Shown in pieces: positions 42,448 through 52,186 of a DNA stretch of 64,000 bases. The translations under genes and the position numbers were made by a program. Under the pieces are notes generated by a model. The model saw nothing but the letters and a program-made list of their open reading frames with translations. It did no database searches and was not told the DNA's origin. The DNA comes from Mucilaginibacter pedocola (GTDB taxonomy: Bacteria > Bacteroidota > Bacteroidia > Sphingobacteriales > Sphingobacteriaceae): assembly GCF_002013915.1 (NCBI RefSeq), contig NZ_MBTF01000035.1, positions 186,001 to 250,000 of the forward strand, written 5' to 3'. Within the stretch, counting starts at the first letter, position 1. Every line of letters begins with the position of its first letter.

Positions 42448-43962
42448 TTAAAACCAGTTAGGGTTTTGCGCTAAATTAGGGTTTAACTGTATTTGGTTAC
42501 TTGGTATGGGCCACAAATAGTCGCGGTTTTTATTGAAAGTGCGGGTGCTCCTTACGCGGTCAAGGTAGTCTAATATGGTGCCGTTGTTTTCTATTTCGGC
42601 AGTCTTCCAGCGTTTAATGTCGCTGTAGTAGAGTCCCTCAAAAGCCAGCTCTACGCGGCGTTCGCGCCTTATTACATCTCGCATTTGGCTTTGCGTTAAT
42701 CCGGGCGTTATCTCCGGCATGTTTACCGATGCCCGCTTACGTATTTTGTTCAGTGCATCATAAACAGATGCATCGGGCCCGCTGGCTTCATTTTGCGCTT
42801 CGGCATAAATGAGCAATACTTCGGCATAACGTATAAAAATAATATTCAGGTCGCTGTTGTTAGCCTTTGGGGCAGGTTGCGCATCGTCATCGGTAAGGTT
42901 GGTGTATTTTTTCAGGCCGAAACCGGTGGTAACTACGTTAGAAGCGGCCGTTACTCTGCCGTTAAATTTATAACCTACGGGGTACATAGTTTGCAGCAAG
43001 CGTGGGTCGCGGTTGTCAAAAGGTTTGGCCGGGTTGTACAATGGCGATGTTTCTTTGGTCAGTCCATCCGTCATCAGGTAAACATCCGCAAGGTTTTTAG
43101 TGGGTGCCGGGCGGTTAAGCGTGTAACTGTCGTTATCCATGTTATTTAAAAAGCGGGGCGACTGGTACTCCACGTTAAAAATAACTTCCGAGTTACGCTC
43201 GTTGGCCACCAAAAACATGTTACGGTAGTGCGGGAACAAGGTGTAAACGTTCATATCCATCAATGCTTTTGCGGCTGTGGCAGCCTCGGCCCAGCGGCCC
43301 GTATAAAGCAAGGCCCTTGCTTTTAATGCCATAGCAGCGCCTTTGGTTACACGCCCAAGATCGGTACCTGCGGTGTAGCTGTTGGGTAATGCAGGGATGG
43401 CTTCGTCAAGGTCTTTTATTATTTGGGCGTACACCTCGTCGGCCGTATTGCGCGGTAGCGTGGCCTGGGTGGCTACATTGGGTTCGTCGGTTATTAGCGG
43501 CACGCCGCCAAAGCAATCAACCAGCCCCAAGTAATAAAAGGCACGCAGGAATTTAGCTTCGCCAATGGTGCGGTTTTTCAGGTCGTCGGCCATGCCGGTA
43601 ACTCCGCCTACTTTAGCCAAAAAGGTATTAGCGCGGCCTATGCCGCGGTAGCCCTGTGTCCAGCGGCTGGTTATTAAGGCAGTAATGGGCGTATGGGCAC
43701 CACGGGCAATGGCATCGGTACCATTGGTTTCGTTGTAGGCCAAGCCGTTAGAAGTTATCATGTCGGTTTCGTAGAACCAGGTCTGGCAATCGTACAGGGA
43801 GTTATATATGCCCGATAGTCCCGCCAGCGCATCTGCCTGTGTTTTCCAAAAAGTGTCTTCGCTATATTGGTCGGTCGGGTTTACTACCAAGTCGTTTTTA
43901 CAACCGGGATTTACAGTAAGGAGTATAATGATGAGTGGGATGTATATCTTAAGGTTTTTCAT
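42448..43962 (-). CDS. SusD/RagB-family lipoprotein of the sulfated-glycan locus
   Basis: The 504-residue protein has a lipoprotein signal (LLTVNPGCKND, Cys near 21), SusD-type helices (AKFLRAFYYLGLVDCFGGVPLI near 134-155) and the terminal motif VIRRERRVELAFEGLYYSDIKRWK near 435-458. It works with the SusC encoded upstream, 11 bases away. It differs clearly from the other SusD of this window (453 residues), so the two loci bind different ligands. Confidence 0.94.
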   Translation of the reverse strand: MKNLKIYIPLIIILLTVNPGCKNDLVVNPTDQYSEDTFWKTQADALAGLSGIYNSLYDCQTWFYETDMITSNGLAYNETNGTDAIARGAHTPITALITSRWTQGYRGIGRANTFLAKVGGVTGMADDLKNRTIGEAKFLRAFYYLGLVDCFGGVPLITDEPNVATQATLPRNTADEVYAQIIKDLDEAIPALPNSYTAGTDLGRVTKGAAMALKARALLYTGRWAEAATAAKALMDMNVYTLFPHYRNMFLVANERNSEVIFNVEYQSPRFLNNMDNDSYTLNRPAPTKNLADVYLMTDGLTKETSPLYNPAKPFDNRDPRLLQTMYPVGYKFNGRVTAASNVVTTGFGLKKYTNLTDDDAQPAPKANNSDLNIIFIRYAEVLLIYAEAQNEASGPDASVYDALNKIRKRASVNMPEITPGLTQSQMRDVIRRERRVELAFEGLYYSDIKRWKTAEIENNGTILDYLDRVRSTRTFNKNRDYLWPIPSNQIQLNPNLAQNPNWF

Positions 43963-43973
43963 CGTGCTTGATA

Positions 43974-46900
43974 TTATAATGAAACATTGATGCCGGCGGT
44001 AAACGTTTTTACCGTTGGGAATTCGTAGAAGGTAGAACCTGTGAGGTTCTTCTCCGGGTCGAAGCCTTTAAGCGGGGTAAACGTGAGGAGATTTTGGCCG
44101 TTAGCAAATATTTTGGCCTTCTTGATGCCGATCTTATTTACCCAACGCTCGGGTAAGGCATAGTTAAGCTGGATATTTTTCATGCGCAGATAGGCGGCAT
44201 TTTTTAACCAGAAGGTAGAACTGCGGTAATTCTCGGTTTGGCTGCCTTCTACAGTAGTTACTATGGGCAGGCGGGCACCGGTGTTAGTAGGTGTCCACGA
44301 ATCGGTAACCCACTCTTTAGTTACCGATGTGCCGAACCAAAACGGTTGCGCACCAATGTTTTCGGTATAAGTATAAACCGTGCCTACCCCCTGGAAGAAG
44401 GTGTTAAGCGACAGGCGCTTGTAGCTCAGGTTTACATTGAACTGGTAGGTTAGTTTTGGGATGTTGGAACCCTGTATTGTACGGTCGGCCTCTGAGATGG
44501 CGTTATCACCATTCACATCTTTATACTTTAAGTAGCCCGGTTTGGTATTAATGTTTTGGAACGGGCTTGAAGCAATCTCGGCAGTATTTTGGAATATACC
44601 TGCAGCATTTATTAAGTAGTAAGAATTAATAGGGTAGCCCTCGGTAATAATGTTTCGGCCGTTGTATATTACGCCGCCTTTAAGATCAACCACCTTGTTT
44701 TTTACATAAGTGATACCGCCCGATATACCGAACTGAAACTCTTTTATTTTGCCATTGTAACCAAGGTTCAACTCTACGCCGGTGTTATCTACCGTGCCTA
44801 TGTTTTGGATAGGGCCTGTTAAAGCGCCTATCTGGTCGGGGATGGTAACTGCGTTCAGGATATCGGTGGTGCGTTTTTTAAATACCTCCGCCGTAAAGTT
44901 AAGGGTGCTGTTGAACAAGGTAGCATCAAGCCCTATGTTGGTAATAGTTGTGGTTTCCCAGGTGATGGTGGGGTCGTTATAAGCAGTAACTGCCGCGCCC
45001 GATGATACCGTAGTGCCGAAAGGGTAATCGCGCCCGAGCGTAACGAGGTTTACATAGCGGAACAGATCGATGTTTTGGTTACCCAGCTGGCCCACAGATC
45101 CGCGGAGTTTCAGGTCGTCTATCCAATGGATGTTCTGCATGAAAGCTTCTTTATTAATTCTCCAGCCCAGCGAGAACGATGGGAAGAAACCCCATTGCCT
45201 GCCCTGTGCAAAACGCGAAGAGCCATCGTACCTGAAGTTAGCCTCGGCCAGGTATTTTTCGTTGAAGATATAATTCAACCTGCCGAAGAATGAGCTAAGT
45301 TTTGATGATGCGGATGTGCCCCCCACCGCAGGGTTAGACGAACCCGCATTTAACTCGTAAAGCGTATTGCCCAAATAACCCTCGTTGCGCGCAAAGAACG
45401 AGCGGTTGCTAAAGCTCTCGCGGCTGTAACCGGCCAATGCTTTCAGGTTGTGCTTGTCGCCAATGTTGCCTTCCCAGTTAAGGGTGTTAAACAAGGTTGT
45501 ATTCAGGCTGCCCGGGTTGGTTTGGCGGGTGCCGCGCTGGCCCTGCCCGTCATAGGGGATCAGTTGGGTCTCACCGGTTTTTACCTGGTAGGTATATATT
45601 TCGGGTACGAACTGCGATATAAAGTTATCGCCTTTGTTTACCGCGCCGTTTATTTTATAGGTAATATTAAAAGGCAGTTTATACTCTGCAAAAATATTCA
45701 ACAACACCTGCTGTATTTTGCTGTTGTTTTTGCCTTCGTCGGCTAGGGCCAGCGGGTTCCTGAAAATGTTGTGCCCCGGTGTACGGATGAATGTATTGGC
45801 GTAGCGCCCGTCGGGCAGGTACGTAGGGTGGAAAGCCTGGGCTTTAAAGGTCATCTCCATCAGGTTGGCCACACCGGCAACGGGTTCGTTAATATCCTTG
45901 TACGATGCATTAAGATAAGCGCCTATCTTCAGCCTGCTGCTTACCTGCGCTGTAGTGTTATAGGTTAAGGCGTAGCGTTTAGAGTTGGTGCCACGCAAAA
46001 CGCCATCCTGCGACAGGTAGTTTAGCGATAATGCGTAAGTAAGTTTATCCGTCCCGGCAGAAAAACGGACATCGTGGTTTTGCATATTGCCCGGATTGAA
46101 CATGATATCCAGCCAATCGTTATTGGGGTAAACATTCTTATCGGTAAGCATGCCTGCTTTGTACTCGGCTATCAGTGCGTCCGAGTAATCAACCACAGCT
46201 TTACCTTCATTTTTTTGCGCCTGGTTGCGCAACTCCATAAACTGAATTGGGTCTTTTACAAAGTCGGGCAGGTAGTTTACGTACTGGTTGCCGGTGTAGT
46301 AGTCATAATCTACACTGAACTTATCTTTTTTGCCGCCTTTGGTAGTGATCAGTATAACACCATTGGCCGCCCGCGAACCATAGATAGACGCCGAAGCCGC
46401 ATCTTTGAGTACTGATACACTTTCGATATCTGCCGGGTTAACATTCTCCAGCGCGAACTCTATACCGTTCACCAATACTAATGGGTTGCTGTTGTTAAGC
46501 GTGCCCACACCCCTTATACGCACGGTGGCCACATCGCGCCCCGGCTGGCCGCCGGCCTGGTTTACGTAAACACCTTCTACACCCTGCAATAATTGCGATG
46601 CGTTGGTAAGAGGGGCGTTCTCCTGCTTCTTCATATCTACGGTAGATATGGCTCCGGTAAGGTTCACCTTCTTTTGTACGCCATAGCCTACCACCACAAC
46701 CTCGTTCAGAGCCGAGCGCGTTTCGGTAAGGATGATGTTGAAACTCGAAGCACTTGCGGGTACCTCCTTGGTTTCGAACCCGATGTAACTGAAAACCAGC
46801 GTTTGCTTAGTGTCGGGTACGGCCAGGCTGAATGTTCCGTCGGGCTTGGTCATTACCCCGCGGGTGGTGCCTTTTACAGATACGCTCACGCCCGGCAGAG

Positions 46901-47345
46901 GTATGTTATTGGCATCGGTTACCTTACCGCTAATGGTAATATCCGCAGGCGAAACCGGGCGCAGCTCTTGTGCGGGTTCGGCATCGCGGCGTTTTACCAC
47001 TATGGTATTCTGCTGTATAACATACGTTACGGGCTGGTCGCGGAATATCTTGTCAAGCACGGGACCAATGGGCTCGTCGTTAACGTTTATGGTTACCGGC
47101 TTGGCCTCTTTAAGTACCGATTCGTCGTAATAAAAGCCGTATTGGCTCTGTTGCCGTATGGTTTTAAATACTTTTTGCAACGAGGCATCTTTGGCATTAA
47201 GCGTAATGCGTTGCGCATACGATGATGCGTGCACCTGTAGCAGCGCGGTTAGCATAAAAATGAAGATAAGTTTCACTCTTATAATGATTTTGGCGGGCAC
47301 GCAAAAGGCACCCCTGCATATAAATGCATGATATTTTTTATACAT
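43974..47345 (-). CDS. SusC-family TonB-dependent receptor with STN signalling domain
   Basis: The 1123-residue receptor has a long signal region (to about 45, ending SSYAQR), then an STN domain at about 48-120 with the LQKVFKTIRQQSQYGFYYDE pattern. A carboxypeptidase-regulatory-like domain follows (about 130-210, starting ITISGKVTDANN), then a TonB box/plug (LNEVVVVGYGVQKK) and a barrel. The STN domain is the part that contacts FecR-type anti-sigma factors. This fits the FecR and ECF sigma genes just upstream, so it should both import and sense its ligand. TonB energy would come from a system such as that at the start of the window. Confidence 0.95.
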   Translation of the reverse strand: MYKKYHAFICRGAFCVPAKIIIRVKLIFIFMLTALLQVHASSYAQRITLNAKDASLQKVFKTIRQQSQYGFYYDESVLKEAKPVTINVNDEPIGPVLDKIFRDQPVTYVIQQNTIVVKRRDAEPAQELRPVSPADITISGKVTDANNIPLPGVSVSVKGTTRGVMTKPDGTFSLAVPDTKQTLVFSYIGFETKEVPASASSFNIILTETRSALNEVVVVGYGVQKKVNLTGAISTVDMKKQENAPLTNASQLLQGVEGVYVNQAGGQPGRDVATVRIRGVGTLNNSNPLVLVNGIEFALENVNPADIESVSVLKDAASASIYGSRAANGVILITTKGGKKDKFSVDYDYYTGNQYVNYLPDFVKDPIQFMELRNQAQKNEGKAVVDYSDALIAEYKAGMLTDKNVYPNNDWLDIMFNPGNMQNHDVRFSAGTDKLTYALSLNYLSQDGVLRGTNSKRYALTYNTTAQVSSRLKIGAYLNASYKDINEPVAGVANLMEMTFKAQAFHPTYLPDGRYANTFIRTPGHNIFRNPLALADEGKNNSKIQQVLLNIFAEYKLPFNITYKINGAVNKGDNFISQFVPEIYTYQVKTGETQLIPYDGQGQRGTRQTNPGSLNTTLFNTLNWEGNIGDKHNLKALAGYSRESFSNRSFFARNEGYLGNTLYELNAGSSNPAVGGTSASSKLSSFFGRLNYIFNEKYLAEANFRYDGSSRFAQGRQWGFFPSFSLGWRINKEAFMQNIHWIDDLKLRGSVGQLGNQNIDLFRYVNLVTLGRDYPFGTTVSSGAAVTAYNDPTITWETTTITNIGLDATLFNSTLNFTAEVFKKRTTDILNAVTIPDQIGALTGPIQNIGTVDNTGVELNLGYNGKIKEFQFGISGGITYVKNKVVDLKGGVIYNGRNIITEGYPINSYYLINAAGIFQNTAEIASSPFQNINTKPGYLKYKDVNGDNAISEADRTIQGSNIPKLTYQFNVNLSYKRLSLNTFFQGVGTVYTYTENIGAQPFWFGTSVTKEWVTDSWTPTNTGARLPIVTTVEGSQTENYRSSTFWLKNAAYLRMKNIQLNYALPERWVNKIGIKKAKIFANGQNLLTFTPLKGFDPEKNLTGSTFYEFPTVKTFTAGINVSL

Positions 47346-47477
47346 TTGATCGTAAGGTTAATTGGTCGGTGTGTTAATTGATCAACGATACTTGCAATGG
47401 CTTTGGCCACCGGCCTGAAGCGTTGCCGCGCTTCAGGCCCTTTTTCAAGATCATTTATTAAGCTGTGTATGGTAGAG

Positions 47478-48602
47478 TTACGGCATAACAATGATCCTCC
47501 TCTCCTGAATTTTAAAGTGTACAGATCCGGTAGATTCTATAATGTTGAGCACATCTTTCACGTTGCCGAATTTGGAGATGGTGCCCCCGAACGACCGTCC
47601 CTCAAAGTTTCCCTTGTACTCGATATCCACATCATACCAGCGCGATATACGCGTCATGAGGCTGTAGATACTCTCGTGCGAGGAAGATAGGTAACCATTC
47701 TTCCAGGCAATGGCATCTTCGGCATCGGGCATGTTAACTATCCGCATGGCGATGCCTTCGGCATTTATAGCCTGTTGGCCTGGTGTTAGTATCTCGGTTT
47801 GTGAGCCTTTGCTTATCGCAATTTTACCCTCCAATAGGGTGGTTTCAGCAGTTTTTTCGTCGCTGTAGGCATGCACGTTAAAGTGGGTACCCAGCACCTG
47901 TATTTTTTGCCCCGGCGTGCTTACTACAAATGGCATGGCTTTGTTTTTGGCCACCTCGAAGTACGCTTCGCCCGTAATTTCTACCGCGCGCTGGTTGCCG
48001 GTAAATGCAGTTGGGTATTTTATGGTAGATGCTGAGTTTAGCCAAACCTTAGTACCATCGGCCAGTATAAGGCTATAGGTGCCACCACGTGGTATGCTCA
48101 GCGTATTGTAGGCAGTTTGCCCGGTTTTATCGCCGTTGTTATACTGGATAGACCCGTTGGTATTTTTAACAACGGCAACATCGCCCTCGTTAGCGATGAT
48201 CCCCGCCGATGTGCCGTCAAGTACAACCTGCTTCCCGCTGGCCAAAGTAAGTACGGCTTTGTTGCTGCCGGGTACAATGGGTTTGCTTTTTGCAATTGAG
48301 GTACCCGGAGCAGGCAGTTGCGTGGTATCGCGCCATAGCCAAATGCCCAGGCCTGCAAATACCAATATCGCGGCAGCATATTGCAGCCATTGCTTGTTCA
48401 GGCGTTTTACACGCGTTTTGTCTGCCGTAATATGCTGCCACATGCGCCCTTTGGCAGCATCCATCTCGGCAAGGTCGGGTTGGGTAGGCTTTTCGCGCAA
48501 TTGCTGCAGGTGCCAGCTTTCTACCAGCGCCTTTTCTTCGGGCGTGCAGATTCCGGCGCGGTACCGTGCCAGCAATTCTTCCGGGTTATATTTGTTAGTC
48601 AT
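47478..48602 (-). CDS. FecR-family anti-sigma factor
   Basis: The 374-residue inner-membrane protein has a cytoplasmic N-terminal part of about 70 residues and one membrane helix at about 71-88. The periplasmic FecR domain (SIPRGGTYSLILADGTKVWLNSASTIKYP near 172-200) and a C-terminal DUF4974 domain ending in VHFKIQERRIIV follow. It would receive the signal from the STN domain of the neighbouring SusC and release the ECF sigma factor. It is 132 bases upstream of susC and 135 bases after the sigma gene. Confidence 0.93.
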   Translation of the reverse strand: MTNKYNPEELLARYRAGICTPEEKALVESWHLQQLREKPTQPDLAEMDAAKGRMWQHITADKTRVKRLNKQWLQYAAAILVFAGLGIWLWRDTTQLPAPGTSIAKSKPIVPGSNKAVLTLASGKQVVLDGTSAGIIANEGDVAVVKNTNGSIQYNNGDKTGQTAYNTLSIPRGGTYSLILADGTKVWLNSASTIKYPTAFTGNQRAVEITGEAYFEVAKNKAMPFVVSTPGQKIQVLGTHFNVHAYSDEKTAETTLLEGKIAISKGSQTEILTPGQQAINAEGIAMRIVNMPDAEDAIAWKNGYLSSSHESIYSLMTRISRWYDVDIEYKGNFEGRSFGGTISKFGNVKDVLNIIESTGSVHFKIQERRIIVMP

Positions 48603-48737
48603 TTTTTGGGTTCGATAATTGGCGAATGGCAGTGCCGCTGGTATAAGGGCTTGGTTGAGGCCCGCGTTTACTCATTCTCGGGTATAAGTAGGTTAACCGT
48701 GGCGCAGGTAGTAGGTGGAATGAAAATATTTTTTCGG

Positions 48738-49313
48738 TCAGAAAAAAAGGAGTACAGAGATAAGCGTCCCCAACTTAAGGCGCAGGATCTTGATGGCGTT
48801 GCTCACCTGCTTTTTTACCGTTTTATCAGATATATTCAGATGCAAGGCTATTTCTTTTTGCGATAGCCCATTTTTGCGGCTCAGCTCGAACACTTCGCGC
48901 ATTTTTGCCGGCAAAGCTTCAATTGCCAATTCTATCTGGTTGGCCAGTTCTTTTTCAATAATAGCGCTATCAGGTGTTGCCTGCTGCTTTTCGAGGAAGG
49001 CGCTAAGCGAGGCAAGGTGTTTTTCTTTCACCTTTTCATGGTCCAGCAGGTCGAATATTTTATATCGGACCGCCGCATAAAGATAAGCCGATAGGCTGCT
49101 GTTCAAATCTAATTCCGGGGCGCGGTTCCAAAGGTCGATAAATACATCCTGTACAATGTCTTCCGCACCATCTGCATGCCACGAAAATTTTGTTGCATAC
49201 AAATAAAGTACCGCCCAATACCTGTCATAAATTTCGGCAAGGGCCCGCTCGTCGCTTTCTGCAAGCAACAAAAACAGGTCATTGTCCGACGTATTTCTGT
49301 AGGGGCGAACCAC
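48738..49313 (-). CDS. ECF RNA polymerase sigma factor (sigma-70 family)
   Basis: The 191-residue protein has the sigma region 2 at about 25-95 (YDRYWAVLYLYATKF, GAEDIVQDVFIDLWN) and region 4 at about 130-180 (PAKMREVFELSRKNGLSQKEIALHLNISDKTVKKQV). It belongs to the FecI-like group paired with FecR. The start codon is GTG, and no ATG is available near the family's start. It should direct transcription of the sulfated-glycan locus, whose genes follow on the same strand. Confidence 0.93.
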   Translation of the reverse strand: MVRPYRNTSDNDLFLLLAESDERALAEIYDRYWAVLYLYATKFSWHADGAEDIVQDVFIDLWNRAPELDLNSSLSAYLYAAVRYKIFDLLDHEKVKEKHLASLSAFLEKQQATPDSAIIEKELANQIELAIEALPAKMREVFELSRKNGLSQKEIALHLNISDKTVKKQVSNAIKILRLKLGTLISVLLFF

Positions 49314-49637
49314 GTTAGATTAGTTAATTACCGGGTAAACAGTTTAAAATTGGTGCTGCAAGTTATGTAATAATTATAAAAAACAATAGCTGGGCACTAT
49401 TTTAAAGCGATGTGTAAATATAAGCATGTGTTTTAGCCTTACCGTTTTAGCATGCAAATAATTGCCTTTTAGTTTAGGGGGATGATAGCAGCTAAAAGGT
49501 TATCGGCCGCTAAATACAAAATGCACACCTATCGGTACATAAACTTTCTTATGCGTTTTCATCTGCCCGCAGATATTATAACTTTGAGAACCAGTTATAA
49601 GCTGTCGCCCCGAAAACAGCACTAAATATTTAAGAAT
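49314..49637. other. Divergent promoter region between sigma factor and dehydratase genes
   Basis: Non-coding, AT-rich in the part next to the sigma gene. On the plus strand a TAACTTTG box at 49579-49586 is the likely -7 element of the dehydratase gene. I see no clear matching box for the sigma gene on the minus strand, and no repeat or RNA gene. Confidence 0.55.
49579..49586 (+). promoter_or_regulatory. Candidate -7 box for the dehydratase-SDR operon
   Basis: TAACTTTG matches TAnnTTTG and lies 51 bases before the dehydratase ATG. The -33 region has only a GTTTTC sequence near 49555, so the support is partial. Confidence 0.4.
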
Positions 49638-51356
49638 ATGCCCGAGGATAAAAAGCTACGCAGTGCAGAATGGTTTGGCCGTAAAGGCAAGGATGGGTTT
49701 ATTTACCGCGCCTGGATGAAAAACCAGGGCATCCCCGAGTACGAGTTTAAGAATAAACCTATCATAGGCATCTGCAATACCTGGAGCGAGCTGACACCCT
49801 GCAACGCGCACTTTCGCGACCTGGCCGAGTCGGTTAAACGCGGCGTGCTGGAGGCTGGTGGTTTCCCGGTGGAGTTTCCGGTAATGTCGTTGGGCGAAAC
49901 GCTGATGAAACCCACCGCCATGCTCTACCGCAATTTGGCCAGTATGGATGTAGAGGAATCTATCCGCGCCAACCCCTTGGATGGTGTAGTGTTGCTTTGC
50001 GGTTGCGATAAAACCACCCCTTCGTTGGTAATGGGCGCCTGCAGTGTGGATCTGCCCACTATTGTAGTTTCGGGCGGGCCAATGCTTACGGGCAGGCACC
50101 GCGGCGCATCCATCGGCACCAGCGATATTTGGCGTTATCATGATGATATACGGTCGGGCAAAATAATGGACGAAGAGCTGCTTACCATCGAGGCCGCCAT
50201 GTGCCGCAGCCTGGGGCATTGTGCGGTGATGGGCACGGCATCGTCTATGGCTTGTATGGTCGAGTCGTTGGGTTTATCTCTACCCGGCAACGCGGCCATC
50301 CCGGCGGCAGATTCACGGCGGAAGGTTTTGGCGCAGTTGTCCGGACTGCGCGTTGTGGATATGGTGAGGGAGGATATGAAGCTTTCAGATATCCTTAAGC
50401 GCGAGGCATTCGAGAACGCTATTCGGGTGAACTCGGCCATTGGCGGCTCTACCAATTTTGTGATACACCTGTTGGCCATTGCCGGCAGGATAGGCGTTCC
50501 GTTAAAGCTGCTGGACTTTGACCCATTGGCTGCCAATGTGCCCTTGCTGGCCAACATCCAGCCCGCCGGTAAATATTTTATGGAAGATATGTTTTATGCC
50601 GGTGGCTTGCCCGTGGTGCTGAAGGCGCTGGATAGCCTGCTGCACCGCGATGCTATGACGGTTAACGGTAAAACAATCGCGGAGAATTATGAGAAGGCAG
50701 AGTGTTATAACGATGATGTGTTGGCCACGCTCGATAAGCCTTTCAATAGCGTACCGGGTTTGGCTATATTAAGCGGAAACGTCTGCGAAGCCGGAGCGGT
50801 AATAAAGCCCTCGGCAGCCAGCGCGCATTTGATGGTGCACACGGGCAAAGCGGTAGTTTTTGAAAATATAGACGACTATAAAGCAAGGATAGATAGCGAT
50901 GAACTGGAGGTTGACGAAACCAGTGTGCTGGTGTTAAAGAATGTTGGCCCCAAAGGTTACCCAGGCATGCCGGAGGTGGGCAATATGGGTATCCCCAAGA
51001 AACTGCTTGATAAAGGCATTACAGATATGGTGCGGATATCCGACGGGCGCATGAGCGGCACCGGCTTTGGTACCGTGGTATTACACGCTTCGCCCGAAGC
51101 TGCGGCAGGCGGTAACTTCTCGGCCATCCAAACAGGCGACCTCGTTACATTGAATGTACCTAACCGATCATTAACGGTGAACCTTACAGAGACCGAACTT
51201 GCCGAGCGTAAACGTAATTTGAAGCCCGGTGAACCGGTGGCTACTCGGGGCTATGTTAAATTGTATATCGAGCATGTAGAGCAGGCGCACCTTGGGGCCG
51301 ATATGGATTTTTTACGGGGCGGTAGCGGCAGCAAAGTATCTAAAGATTCGCATTAA
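49638..51356 (+). CDS. IlvD/Edd-family sugar-acid dehydratase
   Basis: The 572-residue enzyme belongs to the IlvD/Edd dehydratases, which remove water from dihydroxy acids with an Fe-S cluster and a metal. The cluster ligands fit CNTWSELTPCN near residue 46, CGCDKTTPSLVMGAC near 117 and GHCAVMGTASSMAC near 192. Sequence features (RSAEWFGRKGKDGFIYRAW start) resemble the pentonate/sugar-acid branch (for example L-arabinonate dehydratase) more than biosynthetic IlvD. The following SDR gene supports a role in oxidative sugar breakdown. The exact substrate is inference. Confidence 0.9.
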   Translation: MPEDKKLRSAEWFGRKGKDGFIYRAWMKNQGIPEYEFKNKPIIGICNTWSELTPCNAHFRDLAESVKRGVLEAGGFPVEFPVMSLGETLMKPTAMLYRNLASMDVEESIRANPLDGVVLLCGCDKTTPSLVMGACSVDLPTIVVSGGPMLTGRHRGASIGTSDIWRYHDDIRSGKIMDEELLTIEAAMCRSLGHCAVMGTASSMACMVESLGLSLPGNAAIPAADSRRKVLAQLSGLRVVDMVREDMKLSDILKREAFENAIRVNSAIGGSTNFVIHLLAIAGRIGVPLKLLDFDPLAANVPLLANIQPAGKYFMEDMFYAGGLPVVLKALDSLLHRDAMTVNGKTIAENYEKAECYNDDVLATLDKPFNSVPGLAILSGNVCEAGAVIKPSAASAHLMVHTGKAVVFENIDDYKARIDSDELEVDETSVLVLKNVGPKGYPGMPEVGNMGIPKKLLDKGITDMVRISDGRMSGTGFGTVVLHASPEAAAGGNFSAIQTGDLVTLNVPNRSLTVNLTETELAERKRNLKPGEPVATRGYVKLYIEHVEQAHLGADMDFLRGGSGSKVSKDSH

Positions 51357-51372
51357 AATACAACAGGCATAT

Positions 51373-52140
51373 ATGACAGCGAGAACATTTGAAGGGCAGG
51401 TAGCCATAGTAACAGGAGCAGGGCAGGGCATTGGGTACGAAATTGCCAAACAATTGGCGCTGAACGGTGCCGACGTGTTGTTGAACGATAAAGACGAAAC
51501 CTTATTGGCAAAAGCCGTAGAGGCGATTAATGCCGAAGACAGTAATTGCTCGGCATTGTCGGGCGATGCTTCTGACGTGGGTTTTATTCAGCAGTTGGTA
51601 GATGCTGCCGTGGAGCGTTATGGTAAACTCAACATCGTAATAGCCAATGCGGGTATTACTTTGTTCTGTAACTTTTTGGATTATCCTGTTGACTCGCTGC
51701 AGCGGGTGATGGACCTTAACTTGCGCGGCACTTTCTTTTTGGCGCAGCGGGCGGCAAGGCAAATGGTAAAACAGCAAAGCGGCGGGCGCATTGTTTTCAT
51801 GTCGTCGGTAACGGGTCACCAGGCTCACCGCGACCTTGAGGCCTACGGAATGACCAAGGCTGGCTTAGAGATGCTGGCCAAAAGCCTTGTGGTAGAACTT
51901 TCCCAATATCAAATTACGGTGAACACCATAGCACCCGGCGCAACCCTTACCGAGCGCACCATGGAAGATGCCGGTTATAAAGATACTTGGGCCAAACTTA
52001 CACCCATGGGCCGCGCAGGTACCGTACAGGATGTAGCGAACGCCGCATTGTTTTTGGCCTCGCCATTATCGGGGCAAATTACAGGGCAAAATATTGTTGT
52101 TGATGGTGGCTGGAGCGCCGTTAGCCCGGGACCGGGTTGA
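51373..52140 (+). CDS. Short-chain dehydrogenase/reductase
   Basis: The 256-residue NAD(P)-dependent oxidoreductase has the TGxGxGIG cofactor motif (VTGAGQGIGYEIA near 12-24), the NAG motif (IANAGIT), the catalytic Ser (FMSSVTGH) and the YxxxK pair in AYGMTKAG. I chose the ATG at 51373 over an upstream start that would lie inside the dehydratase gene. It follows the dehydratase by 16 bases. A sugar dehydrogenase role in the same pathway is plausible. Confidence 0.92.
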   Translation: MTARTFEGQVAIVTGAGQGIGYEIAKQLALNGADVLLNDKDETLLAKAVEAINAEDSNCSALSGDASDVGFIQQLVDAAVERYGKLNIVIANAGITLFCNFLDYPVDSLQRVMDLNLRGTFFLAQRAARQMVKQQSGGRIVFMSSVTGHQAHRDLEAYGMTKAGLEMLAKSLVVELSQYQITVNTIAPGATLTERTMEDAGYKDTWAKLTPMGRAGTVQDVANAALFLASPLSGQITGQNIVVDGGWSAVSPGPG

Positions 52141-52186
52141 AATCATTATTAGCTTATATTAATCTATAATAGATATTAAAGCCGGG

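Noticed and set aside
46593..47225. 210-residue plus-strand frame opposite susC
   Set aside because: Composition is odd (Gly, Tyr, Arg-rich) and it lies entirely within the STN and plug coding region of the second SusC gene.
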